From Alphaproteobacteria bacterium (GTDB lineage: Bacteria; Pseudomonadota; Alphaproteobacteria; Rhizobiales; Devosiaceae): a DNA stretch of 34,433 nt. The position numbers and the translations under genes are program-made. Under the pieces are notes generated by a model that was not told the origin of the DNA, searched no databases, and was given only the letters and a program-made list of their open reading frames with translations. The stretch covers positions 1-34,433 of the forward strand of contig JAJRRG010000252.1 of assembly GCA_024279675.1 (NCBI GenBank), in the 5' to 3' direction. Below, piece by piece: positions 16,958 through 26,424 of this stretch (its first letter is position 1; each line of letters starts with the position of its first letter).

Positions 16958-18075
16958 ATGTATCTACCCATTTTTAACATTCAATTTTTTGGGCGTTTGT
17001 TTGCATTGCCGCTTTTGCGGCTGCAGGGTGCTTTGCTTGTGACGCTTCTGATGCTCACCGGTGTGCAGGCTCAGTCATCAACGCCAGATCAACCCCAGCC
17101 GGAACAGCCCCCGATCGTGCAAGAGCAATCTATGCTGGAAAGGTACGTGCCCGTGGGTTTTTAATTTGCGCTGCGAGCAACTCCTTGCCAGGATTTTCCA
17201 GCAAAAATGAAGAGGGTGTATGGCGGGGTTTTGATGTGGATATTTGTCGCGCAATTGCGGCGGCGACCTTGGGAGACCCGGATCTTGTTGAATTCCAAGT
17301 TCTATCAGGGGAAAGCCGGTTTGCACAACTTCAAGCGGGCGAAATTGATGTTTTGTCCAAAAATTCATCCTGGACAATGGGACGGGATACGCGATTTGAT
17401 ACCCGTTACGTCATAACAAGTTTTTTTGACGGTCAAGCGTTTATGGTGCCCCATGACAAGGGTTTTGTATCCGCGTTTGAGTTAACAGATTTATCCATTT
17501 GCGTTCTTAATACCGGTGATGATCTGAGCAATATGCGCGAGTTTTTCTTCGCCAATCAAACGGTTTATACCGAATTGATCTATGAAGATTTGCAAGACCT
17601 CATCTTTGCTTACTCTAGAGGTGTGTGCGATGCGGTAACGGCGCCGGCAAGTTATTTACAAGCTGCCAGACGCTCCCTTTCCGAGCCAGGCACTCACAGG
17701 ATATTGCCTGAATATATTTCCAAAGCACCCTTCGGCCCCACTGTTCGACTTGGTGATGACCAATGGGCCAACATTATTCGCTGGACAATTTTCACCCTGA
17801 TTAATGCGGAAGAACTTGGGGTGAATTCGCAAAATCTTGAGGCCATGATGTCCGCCCACACTCCAGCTATTCGGCGTCTTTTGGGGCTGGAGCAAAATTT
17901 TGGCGAAACATTAGGGCTTGAAGCGGATTGGATGGCAAAAATTATTCAGGCTGTCGGCAATTATGGGGAAGTATTTGAACGCCATTTCGGTGCACAAACT
18001 GGTGCCGCCATGTTACGGGGACCCAATGCCATTTGGTCACAGGGTGGGCTCTTATATGCGCCCCCAATTCGTTAG
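16958..18075 (+). pseudogene. second AapJ-like amino acid ABC transporter substrate-binding protein, interrupted by an apparent single-nucleotide deletion near 17141
   Basis: ORF 16958-17164 (signal-peptide-like N-terminus ...QSMLER) and, in another frame, VRARGFLICAASNSLPGFSSKNEEGVWRGFDVDICRAIAAAT... through 18075 ending GGLLYAPPIR; parallels AapJ end to end. Confidence 0.85.
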
Positions 18076-18131
18076 TCCGTATTGGGTCCCTGAAATTTTT
18101 AAGTGGCGTGATAGGGTTTAGGCAAGTCGTT

Positions 18132-19001
18132 TTAACTGCTAACCAGATTACCGTCTCCACCGATGACTGGCAGGCCGTTATCCATGCCCCATTCTGCCCA
18201 TGAGCCATCATAGACCCGCATTGCATCAATACCCAGTTCAGCAAGGGCAAGGTTAAAAATTGGGGCAGTGACACCAGAGCCACATGAAGCAATAACTGCT
18301 CTATCAAGGTCGATACCAACGGTGTGCATGAGGGTGAGCAATTCAGAAGAATCGATCAGTTGTCCATTCTGAACAATATTGTCGAATGGAAGATTTATAC
18401 TTCCCGGCATAAAACCGGATTGCAGCCCCGGCCTAGGTTCGGCTTCAAGTCCGGCAAAACGCATGTTGGGTCTTAGGTCTACAATTTGTGAATGCTTGTT
18501 TTCCTCTATTAGGGCAAGGTTGGCTTCGATCTCATCCCGCGCCACAACCATATCTGAATTAAGTTTAGCAATGAAAGGACGTGGTAAAGGTAGAGAGGTC
18601 TCACTACTAAGCGGATGTCCATCCTGTATCCACTTCGGCAAGCCACCTTCCAGCACGTAGACATTTTGCGCGCCCATGATCTTGAAATTCCACCAGACCC
18701 GTGCCGCAGAAAATAACCCATAGCTGTCATAAATTATGATCGTATTAGTCTCGCGAATGCCCAATTCTCCCACCATACGTGAGAATGTTTCTTCATCGGC
18801 AATCATATGGGGTAGATCGATGGACGTGTCCGCGATTTTGTCGAGGTCAAAATATACAGCGCCGGGTATATGTTGTGCGCGATGCTCTGCAGCAGCGTCA
18901 CGAGGTACATTAGGAAGATGCCAGGAGGCATCCACAATACAGACGTCAGGGCTACTTAAGTGGGAAGCAAGCCAGAGGCAGTCTATGAAGGGAGAAGGCA
19001 T
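18132..19001 (-). CDS. sseA: 3-mercaptopyruvate sulfurtransferase (rhodanese family)
   Basis: 289 aa; two rhodanese domains, CGSGVTA active-site loop. Confidence 0.92.
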   Translation of the reverse strand: MPSPFIDCLWLASHLSSPDVCIVDASWHLPNVPRDAAAEHRAQHIPGAVYFDLDKIADTSIDLPHMIADEETFSRMVGELGIRETNTIIIYDSYGLFSAARVWWNFKIMGAQNVYVLEGGLPKWIQDGHPLSSETSLPLPRPFIAKLNSDMVVARDEIEANLALIEENKHSQIVDLRPNMRFAGLEAEPRPGLQSGFMPGSINLPFDNIVQNGQLIDSSELLTLMHTVGIDLDRAVIASCGSGVTAPIFNLALAELGIDAMRVYDGSWAEWGMDNGLPVIGGDGNLVSS

Positions 19002-19003
19002 AT

Positions 19004-20053
19004 TTATTTATCTCCCTTGATCATAACTGAAGCATAATCAAGCGGTGATGTTTTGGTGAGCCAGCTGGGAAGGGGCAGGTTTTTTGACTTGAGAAAGTCG
19101 GGATTAAACAATTTTGACTGATAGCGGTTTCCGTAATCAGCTAGAATTGTCACAATTGTATTACCCGGTCCCATTTCTTTTGCCATGCGTACAGCACCAG
19201 CAATATTGATGGCGCTGGAGCCCCCAAGACAAAGCCCCTCATGTTCTAAAAGATCAAAAACATAGGGCAGGGCCTCCCTATCTGGCACTTGATAGACCAT
19301 ATCAGGGGCAAGGCCATCTAGATTTCCTGTAATGCGCCCCTGACCAATCCCCTCAGCAATTGAACTGCCAGAAGAGGCAAATTCACCGGTGGAATAATAG
19401 GAAAACAGCGCAGCCCCTTCCGGGTCAGCCAGTGCTATTTTGATGGTGCTGGAGCGCGCTCGCAGGGCCATTGCTACACCAGCAATGGTGCCCCCGGTTC
19501 CCGCCGCACATACAAACCCATTTATTTTCCCGTCCGTCTGGGCATAAATCTCCGGGCCAGTACCCTCAACATGGGATTGCCTGTTGGCCAAATTGTCAAA
19601 CTGGTTGGCCCAAATGGCCCCGTTGGACAATTCACGGGCAAGTTTGTCGGCCAGCCGCTCAGAAATCTTGACGAAGTTATTTGGGTTTTTATAGGGCACC
19701 GCAGGAACTTCAATCAGTTCGGCCCCGTTAAGTCTAAGGGCGTCCTTTTTTTCTTGTGATTGTGTTTCAGGTATAACGATAACGGTTTTAAACCCCATGG
19801 AATTGGCAACCATCGATAGGCCAATGCCGGTATTGCCTGCGGTTCCTTCAACAATTGTACCGCCGGGCCGCAACTTTCCATTTTTTATGGCGTCCTGAAT
19901 TATGAATAGGGCGGCGCGATCTTTAATAGATTGTCCCGGGTTCAAAAACTCTGCCTTGCCAAGGATTTCACATCCAGTAGCGTCAGAAACGGCATTAAGA
20001 CGAATAAGGGGGGTATTGCCGATGAGATCGGTTACATTTGAAATTGTGGACAT
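19004..20053 (-). CDS. cysK: cysteine synthase A
   Basis: MSTISNVTDLIGNTPLIRLN, SIKDRAALFI, EGTAGNTGIGL; PLP-dependent OASS family. ORF track start 20116 is an upstream alternative. Confidence 0.9.
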   Translation of the reverse strand: MSTISNVTDLIGNTPLIRLNAVSDATGCEILGKAEFLNPGQSIKDRAALFIIQDAIKNGKLRPGGTIVEGTAGNTGIGLSMVANSMGFKTVIVIPETQSQEKKDALRLNGAELIEVPAVPYKNPNNFVKISERLADKLARELSNGAIWANQFDNLANRQSHVEGTGPEIYAQTDGKINGFVCAAGTGGTIAGVAMALRARSSTIKIALADPEGAALFSYYSTGEFASSGSSIAEGIGQGRITGNLDGLAPDMVYQVPDREALPYVFDLLEHEGLCLGGSSAINIAGAVRMAKEMGPGNTIVTILADYGNRYQSKLFNPDFLKSKNLPLPSWLTKTSPLDYASVMIKGDK

Positions 20054-20229
20054 CGTGCTCACTAATTTGATCTGGGAAACGCCAGCATAACAAAATTTTC
20101 TATCCAAGCTCAACACACATAATGGGAGCAGTCGTCAAATTAGTTTGAAAGGGCAAAGAGTATCAATAGCCGTTTGGAACGCGCTAAGCGCCACAAACAT
20201 GAAGCTTGGATGTGTTGGCTTTTTGAAAT

Positions 20230-20305
20230 TGGCTCCCCGGGCAAGACTCGAACTTGCGACAAGTCGGTTAACAGCCGACTGCTCTACCAACTGAGCTACC
20301 GGGGA
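20230..20305 (-). tRNA. tRNA-Asn (anticodon GTT), CCA encoded
   Basis: TCCCCGGTAGCTCAGTTGGTAGAGCAGTCGGCTGTTAACCGACTTGTCGCAAGTTCGAGTCTTGCCCGGGGAGCCA. Confidence 0.96.
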
Positions 20306-20551
20306 ATACCTAGTCACCTGAAAACAGGTTGGCATCGTGTAGCGGGTTTATTTCCATTTGCCAAGACCTGTTTTGGCAAAATCAGACCTGATGTGGCAAA
20401 ATAATGCTAGAATATACAAAATACAAAGGCGGCAATTAAAGCCATGCATATTTGGTGAGTTTTGAGATGTTCCACTTAGATTTCTTATGGTCACCATCTT
20501 ATTGGCGCCAAAACTTTTATGTAAGCGTTTTTATGGAAAATGGAGGGTAAA

Positions 20552-21034
20552 ATGAAAAAACTTATAATAGTTGCAATTGTGTTCGCAACACTAGGCTTTG
20601 GGGCGGGAAATGCCTTTTGGTATTTGGCTTCGCCCCTGTGGATCGATCGCGAAGTTTCCGAAACGTTGAATTTGACGCCCCAGGCGGCAACCTTAGCAAC
20701 CGGCGAGTTTGTCGGTGTCGATAATGTCCACCAAGGCAAAGGGCAGGTGAATGCGATTTCAACGAACCAGCAGACAATTCTGCGCTTTACTGAGTTCGAT
20801 GTAACAAACGGGCCAGATCTTTATGTCTGGCTTGTGAAAGCTGGTGACCTAAAAGCCTCTGGCGATGTTACGAAGAGTGAGTGGCTGGAGCTTGGATTGC
20901 TCAAGGGAAATGTCGGCGATCAGAATTATGAGCTACCGGCTGGTACAAACATTGAAGATTACGGCGCAGTGGCTATTTGGTGCAAACAGTTTGGCGTTTT
21001 GTTCGCAAGCGCAAACTTAAGCGCACCAGAATAA
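20552..21034 (+). CDS. DM13 domain-containing secreted/anchored protein
   Basis: N-terminal hydrophobic segment; ILRFTEFDVTNGPDLYVWLV and YGAVAIWCKQFGVLFASANL typical of DM13. ATG 20552 follows GGAGGG. Confidence 0.82.
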   Translation: MKKLIIVAIVFATLGFGAGNAFWYLASPLWIDREVSETLNLTPQAATLATGEFVGVDNVHQGKGQVNAISTNQQTILRFTEFDVTNGPDLYVWLVKAGDLKASGDVTKSEWLELGLLKGNVGDQNYELPAGTNIEDYGAVAIWCKQFGVLFASANLSAPE

Positions 21035-21066
21035 GTTCTGAATTTCGACAATAAGCTAAAGGAGAT

Positions 21067-21140
21067 TGGAGGCCACGCCCAGAATCGAACTGGGGTACAC
21101 GGATTTGCAATCCGCTGCGTAACCACTCCGCCACGTGGCC
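21067..21140 (-). tRNA. tRNA-Cys (anticodon GCA), CCA encoded
   Basis: GGCCACGTGGCGGAGTGGTTACGCAGCGGATTGCAAATCCGTGTACCCCAGTTCGATTCTGGGCGTGGCCTCCA. Confidence 0.95.
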
Positions 21141-21373
21141 TCATAATTTGATCTGTCTATTGCACCATCGTGTGATGCGCAAGGTGCAAACTAGGTTGAT
21201 TAAGTTATTCATTGATGAACGGAAAAAAATATTTTTGATCCAATGTTTAGCTTACCCAAAATGCTTGAGGAAATAGTTGATTCTGAAATTCTTGAAGATT
21301 GCGTGTTGAACCATTTTCTATTGGGCGGTATGAGTGCAATGCGCGCAAAAGCACAAAACTCAAGGAGCGTTTG

Positions 21374-22033
21374 ATGATTGATTTTTCCAAGGCCAGAACA
21401 GATATGATTGAAGGTCAATTAAGCACCTCCGGAGTATTGGACGCTAAAGTATTAGCCGCGTTTTCTGAGGTCCCCCGTGAAGTGTTCCTTGAACCGGACC
21501 AATATGAATTTGCTTACATGGATAAAGAGCACAGACTTGCAGGAACAACCCCGCGTTATATGGGCACGCCCGTGTCCATTGGGAAATTGTTAGAACTCGC
21601 TGACATTTCTAAGGAAGACATTGTTTTAGATGTGGCTTGTGGAACCGGATATTCCACCGCGCTCTTGGCGCAATTAGCAAATTCCGTTGTTGCCGTTGAA
21701 GTGGATGCGGCGTTGGTGGACAAAGGTAATGAGATTTTAGCTCAGTTGGATATTTCCAACGCGGCCATCGTTAAAGGGCCGTTGGCCAAAGGGGTTGCGA
21801 GTGAAGCCCCCTTCGACGCAATCATTATTCAGGGCGCAGTGGGTGAAGTTCCCGCATCTTTGTTTGCCCAGTTGCGAGACGGTGGACGTCTTGTTGCCAT
21901 TATTGGCACAGGAAGTAGCGCCAATGCGGTATTGCACGTTAAAACGCAAACAGGAATTGCACGAATTCCTTCGCGTAACGCATGCATGACTGAACTGGCG
22001 GAATTTGCTAAAAAACCCGCATTCGCGTTTTGA
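21374..22033 (+). CDS. protein-L-isoaspartate O-methyltransferase family protein
   Basis: MIDFSKARTDMIEGQLSTSGV, VLDVACGTGYSTALLAQLA SAM-binding motif; followed downstream by tolC-popZ-valS. Confidence 0.88.
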   Translation: MIDFSKARTDMIEGQLSTSGVLDAKVLAAFSEVPREVFLEPDQYEFAYMDKEHRLAGTTPRYMGTPVSIGKLLELADISKEDIVLDVACGTGYSTALLAQLANSVVAVEVDAALVDKGNEILAQLDISNAAIVKGPLAKGVASEAPFDAIIIQGAVGEVPASLFAQLRDGGRLVAIIGTGSSANAVLHVKTQTGIARIPSRNACMTELAEFAKKPAFAF

Positions 22034-22064
22034 TGATTTAACGTCGTCATAAGGGAAAAGATTT

Positions 22065-22910
22065 TTGACCGAGTTCAAAACAAAGATACAAAAAATTGCA
22101 GCTTTTTCCGATGGTGCAACAGGGGGTAACCCGGCTGGCGTGGTGATTGATGATAAGCTTCCCAGCCGTGAAGAAATGCAAGACATAGCCGCTGAAATTG
22201 GATTTTCTGAAACAGTGTTTGCTGCACCTGACGGGGCAGATTGGATTGTTCGGTATTTTTCACCAGAAAGCGAGGTTCCCTTTTGTGGGCATGCCACGAT
22301 CGCTTTGGGGGCAGCTTTAGCCATGGAAAACGGCGACGGCATATTTAGGCTAAATCTTTTACTGACCTCAATCACTGTAGAGGGCCGTGCCCAAGGTGAG
22401 CATATTTCAGTTAGCTTGCAGTCGCCGCCAACCAACAGTGCGATAGCAGATACAGAGTTGGTTTCAACTGCGCTTGCCCTCTTTAATTTGTCCCAGAACG
22501 AACTAGACCCGTGCATTGCGCCTGCAATTGTTGAGGCGGGTGCAACACACCTATTGCTTGCATTAAATACCAGAGAAACATTGGCAAATATGGCCTATGA
22601 TCTTGATCTGGGGCGCGCCTTTATGAATGCCAACAATCTGGTAACAATCATTTTGGTCTATGCTGAAACCGACCAATTGTTCCATACCCGTAACCCTTTT
22701 GCCTCCGGGGGCGTTTATGAAGACCCCGCAACGGGAGCTGCAACTGCGGCGTTGGCGGGCCACTTGCGTAAAATCGATTGGCCGCACGCCGGGGACATTG
22801 ATATTGTTCAAGGTGAGGATATGGGTTCCAGATCAATTCTTAAAGCGCAATTCACCTCCGAACAAGGGAGCTCAATCCGAGTGTCGGGAATAGCGCGTAT
22901 TATGGATTAA
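22065..22910 (+). CDS. PhzF family isomerase-like protein (TTG start)
   Basis: 281 aa; GGNPAGVV, VPFCGHATIALG, YEDPATGAATAALAGHL; AAGGGA upstream of TTG. Confidence 0.9.
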   Translation: MTEFKTKIQKIAAFSDGATGGNPAGVVIDDKLPSREEMQDIAAEIGFSETVFAAPDGADWIVRYFSPESEVPFCGHATIALGAALAMENGDGIFRLNLLLTSITVEGRAQGEHISVSLQSPPTNSAIADTELVSTALALFNLSQNELDPCIAPAIVEAGATHLLLALNTRETLANMAYDLDLGRAFMNANNLVTIILVYAETDQLFHTRNPFASGGVYEDPATGAATAALAGHLRKIDWPHAGDIDIVQGEDMGSRSILKAQFTSEQGSSIRVSGIARIMD

Positions 22911-22935
22911 GTTGGGGGAGCTTGGGGAATTGATT

Positions 22936-23535
22936 CTATACCTCAAACCAATTCAAACTTGGCCCCAGATTGTGAACGGGCGTTTTGCCGATATGGCCCT
23001 TGGCTCCCCATGAAAAATGGATATGTCCACAAAGGTGCAAAACAGGCGTTTTGTTTTCGATAGTCTTGCGGATTGCGTGACTTCCGCTGTGGGTGCCGTC
23101 CTTTTGTAGGTCTGCGCACTCAAACGGCGGCGCATGGGTGACCAAAACGCATTTCGCGGGACAGTTACTTAGCAATTTTGCGGCTTCAGTTTCGCTTAAT
23201 CCCTCATTCCATGCGGCATCATTGCCATTGGGGACTTCGCGCCCCAAACCAAAAAATGTCACCCCGTCAACTGTTATGCTTTGCCCATGCAAAAAATGTC
23301 CGTTTTCCCAAGTTGAGCACAAGGCGCTAAGTTCATCGGAATTATCGTGATTTCCGCCCACCAGAATGAACGGTTTATCGAGGGTCCTCAATATTGAAAT
23401 TGTATCCGCCGCGCCTGTGCCCCGCGTGGCAAAGTCACCTGCACCAACTACGACATCCGCATTTTGGCTATGCGCGACGATACTTTTGGCCGCGTCAACT
23501 TCCCGGTGCAGATCACTGAAGGCAAGAATTTTCAT
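22936..23535 (-). CDS. metallophosphoesterase family protein
   Basis: FSDLHRE, GAGDFA, GGNHDN, THAPP, CGHIH motifs. Confidence 0.92.
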   Translation of the reverse strand: MKILAFSDLHREVDAAKSIVAHSQNADVVVGAGDFATRGTGAADTISILRTLDKPFILVGGNHDNSDELSALCSTWENGHFLHGQSITVDGVTFFGLGREVPNGNDAAWNEGLSETEAAKLLSNCPAKCVLVTHAPPFECADLQKDGTHSGSHAIRKTIENKTPVLHLCGHIHFSWGAKGHIGKTPVHNLGPSLNWFEV

Positions 23536-23587
23536 CGGTAAAGGATTTTCATCGGTAAAGAACTTTCATGGGTTAGCGGTTTCCAGA

Positions 23588-24463
23588 TTATTGGCTTGAA
23601 AGGCGCAAAAGTGCAGCCCCCAAAAGTGTGACCAGTGTCGAAAAGACTTTCGCTAGATTTAGCTTTTCTTTCAGGAAAAATACGCCAATCCACAGGGCAA
23701 AAACAATGCTGGTTTCACGCAAGGCAGTGACTAAAGCAATGGGCGCTTGCGTGAATGCCCACATGACCAATGCGTAGGCAACAAAGGATGCCCCCCCGCC
23801 AATGAAGAATACCTTCTTTGATTTTTGAGGGATTTGTGAAAGCAGTCCCGGTTTTCTAATTCGCATGAGCAGCGCAAAAACTATGGCGTTACCTATGGCC
23901 AGCCAGCAATAGAACCCCAAGGCCGTGCCCCCAACGCGCGCGCCTGTACCGTCGACTAAAGAATAAGCGGCGATGAAACAGCCGGTAATAAACGCAGAAA
24001 CCGCAGCGCTTTTATTACTTTGCCCATCCTTTTGTCGCACCAGACTCATGCTCATAATACCCACGCCAATTATCAAAACGGCGAGCATTTCGTAAAGTTG
24101 CAAGTGCACACCAAGGAATAATACGGAAACCACAGCCACCAATAAGGGGGCAGAACCGCGGGCAATTGGATAAACTTGGGTAAATTCCCCCAGCGAGTAA
24201 GAACGGATAAGAAACAATTGATAACCCGTGTGTAATGCAATGCCACCCAACAAATAAGGCCAGCTTTCCAATTCAGGTAGTGGAACAAAGGGGAGTAAGA
24301 GAATGGCAATGGGAGCTTGTCCCAACACCAGGGCGCCCATACTTAAATTCTTGTCCGTGCGCCCTTTGACCATGGCATTCCAGGTGGCATGTAAAAGCGC
24401 CGCACCAATGACTGCCATCAGAACAGTTACTGTCATAAGAATTACCCTTGCGTTTTTGCCCAA
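23588..24463 (-). CDS. EamA/DMT superfamily transporter
   Basis: 291 aa, multiple TM helices; VYPIARGSAPLLVA, ETSIVFALWIGVFFLKEKL. Confidence 0.87.
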   Translation of the reverse strand: MGKNARVILMTVTVLMAVIGAALLHATWNAMVKGRTDKNLSMGALVLGQAPIAILLLPFVPLPELESWPYLLGGIALHTGYQLFLIRSYSLGEFTQVYPIARGSAPLLVAVVSVLFLGVHLQLYEMLAVLIIGVGIMSMSLVRQKDGQSNKSAAVSAFITGCFIAAYSLVDGTGARVGGTALGFYCWLAIGNAIVFALLMRIRKPGLLSQIPQKSKKVFFIGGGASFVAYALVMWAFTQAPIALVTALRETSIVFALWIGVFFLKEKLNLAKVFSTLVTLLGAALLRLSSQ

Positions 24464-24790
24464 GCTTTTTAACTAGTCATATTCGCAGCTGATGGTCAAA
24501 GAATATATGAGCAATGCTCAATTAAGTGGTGCTGAGTACGCGGATTATTCAAATCTTTCCACTTATATTAAAATTTTTTTCTTTCAAAACGCGGTCACAA
24601 AGGCTTAACTAAATATTAATGTATTGCGAGGGCTGAGGACGTCTCAATTGAGGTGTTCAAATATTGACATTTGGTTTTGATTGTTTGGTTTACATAACGT
24701 AAAAATCATTCCTATTCGCAAAAAAAGTAATGTGTTTGGGGTCTTGTGTCGGCGTCACGGGATACCTATTTGAGTTTTGGAGGCGTCACC

Positions 24791-26152
24791 ATGAAACTAC
24801 AAAAATTATTGCTTGCAGGTATTGCTGCAGCCAGCTTTGCATTTGCAACCACAGTCGTAAAAGCTGAAACACTCACCCAAGCTTTGGCCAGTGCATATGC
24901 CACAAATCCTAACATCGCCTCCGCTTTAATCAGTGTAAAAGCCTCCGCAGAAGACATTGCCTTGCGTCGCGCGGGTAAGTTGCCAACTATTAGTGCCAGC
25001 GCGGAATACGCCCATTCGTGGTCCGTGGTTGGGGGGACATACTCACGCTCTGATAGTGCATCCTTGGGGATCAGCTATCGTCAGACCCTGTTTGATAACT
25101 TAAAAACCGATGCCCAAATTGAGCAGGCAAGAGCCTTTTCAGTTGTTGCAACCCAAGCCTTACGTAATGCTGAGCAAAATGTGCTTCTTTCAGCTGCAAC
25201 CGCTTATTTTAATGTAATCCGCGATACTAAACTTGTGCAATTGCGCGCAGAAAACGTTGCCTTTTTTCAAGCTCAGGTGCGCGCCGCCAACGATCGTTTA
25301 AGCATCGGGGAGGGGACGCGTATTGATGTTTCCCAATCCGAAACCCGCCTTGCTCAGGGTGTTGCCTCTTATCGTAACGCGGTTACATCATTGCAAGTCG
25401 CCCAAGCCGGATATCAACGCTGGGTTGGGCATGCACCACAAAATCTAGGCATGGGTTATAATTTTGGTTCTTCCTTGCCCACATCACTAAATCAGGCTTT
25501 GAATTTAGCGGAAACACAACACCCGGCAATTCTAACTGCACTGGCCCAGATTCGCGCAGCCCAATCTTCTTCAGATGCAGCCCGCGCCGCCTTTGGCCCG
25601 ACTTTGGACCTTATCGGCTCGATTTGCGCCATCAATTGTTTTGGGGGCGGGGCTACCCGCGGCATGTCGGGTTCAGTTCGGCTCACTTTGTCGGTTCCCA
25701 TTTATGCGGGGGGTGCATTGGGTGCTCAGGTGCGCCAAGCCAATCTTAATCAGATTAAATCTGAACTTGATGCCCTGGCAATCCGAGATCAAATCCGTGA
25801 ATCCGTGATTTCAGCCTGGAACGGGGTACAAAATGCAAACGCGCAAATCGAATCTGCGCAATCGGCAGCGCGTTCCTCTCAATTGGTGCTTGATGGCGTA
25901 ATTGAGGAACAAAAAGTTGGCCAACGTACAACGTTGGACGTGCTCAATTCACGTGCAGATTTAACCAGTGCGCAAGAAATCCTGATTTCGGCTCAGTCCT
26001 CGCGGCTAATCGCCTCCTTCTCGCTTATTTCTGCTGTGGGTCGCCTTTCTGCAAGTGAGCTGAACCTGCCGGTGCAAATTAGTTCTGCCGATGGTTATAT
26101 TCAAACTGTTGAAGACGTCTGGGCCGAGTTGCGAAGCGTAACCTCAAATTAA
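24791..26152 (+). CDS. tolC: TolC family outer membrane efflux protein
   Basis: Signal peptide MKLQKLLLAGIAAASFAFATTVVKAETLTQALASAYATNP; GxRTTLDVLNSRADLTSAQ. ORF track start 24746 is upstream. Confidence 0.92.
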   Translation: MKLQKLLLAGIAAASFAFATTVVKAETLTQALASAYATNPNIASALISVKASAEDIALRRAGKLPTISASAEYAHSWSVVGGTYSRSDSASLGISYRQTLFDNLKTDAQIEQARAFSVVATQALRNAEQNVLLSAATAYFNVIRDTKLVQLRAENVAFFQAQVRAANDRLSIGEGTRIDVSQSETRLAQGVASYRNAVTSLQVAQAGYQRWVGHAPQNLGMGYNFGSSLPTSLNQALNLAETQHPAILTALAQIRAAQSSSDAARAAFGPTLDLIGSICAINCFGGGATRGMSGSVRLTLSVPIYAGGALGAQVRQANLNQIKSELDALAIRDQIRESVISAWNGVQNANAQIESAQSAARSSQLVLDGVIEEQKVGQRTTLDVLNSRADLTSAQEILISAQSSRLIASFSLISAVGRLSASELNLPVQISSADGYIQTVEDVWAELRSVTSN

Positions 26153-26161
26153 ATCGCAATC

Positions 26162-26193
26162 AGTCCACGGGTGGTGAATAAAATCCGTGGACT
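26162..26193. terminator. 9-bp perfect hairpin downstream of tolC
   Basis: AGTCCACGG-N14-CCGTGGACT; no U-tract, so terminator/mRNA stabiliser role is uncertain. Confidence 0.45.
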
Positions 26194-26424
26194 AAAGCAA
26201 ACTCCCCATTTTGCCGGAACAATTCCTGCGCTAAACTACTTAATGACGAATCACTAATTCGTGGGTACATTCCTGCCTGTGATGCTACTTTTTGGCATCC
26301 ATTTATGGGGTGAACTGTATTCAGGTTGTGAGGGACGGGTTCTGCGTTTGTTGAAAGTATGATCAGACGCTGGGAAATCGTCTTAGGTCATGGGATTGTG
26401 GTAAGAGAGTAAAAGAGGCATTTT

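Noticed and set aside
21737-22516. Minus-strand 259-aa ORF
   Set aside because: Overlaps the well-supported PIMT-family and PhzF genes on the plus strand.
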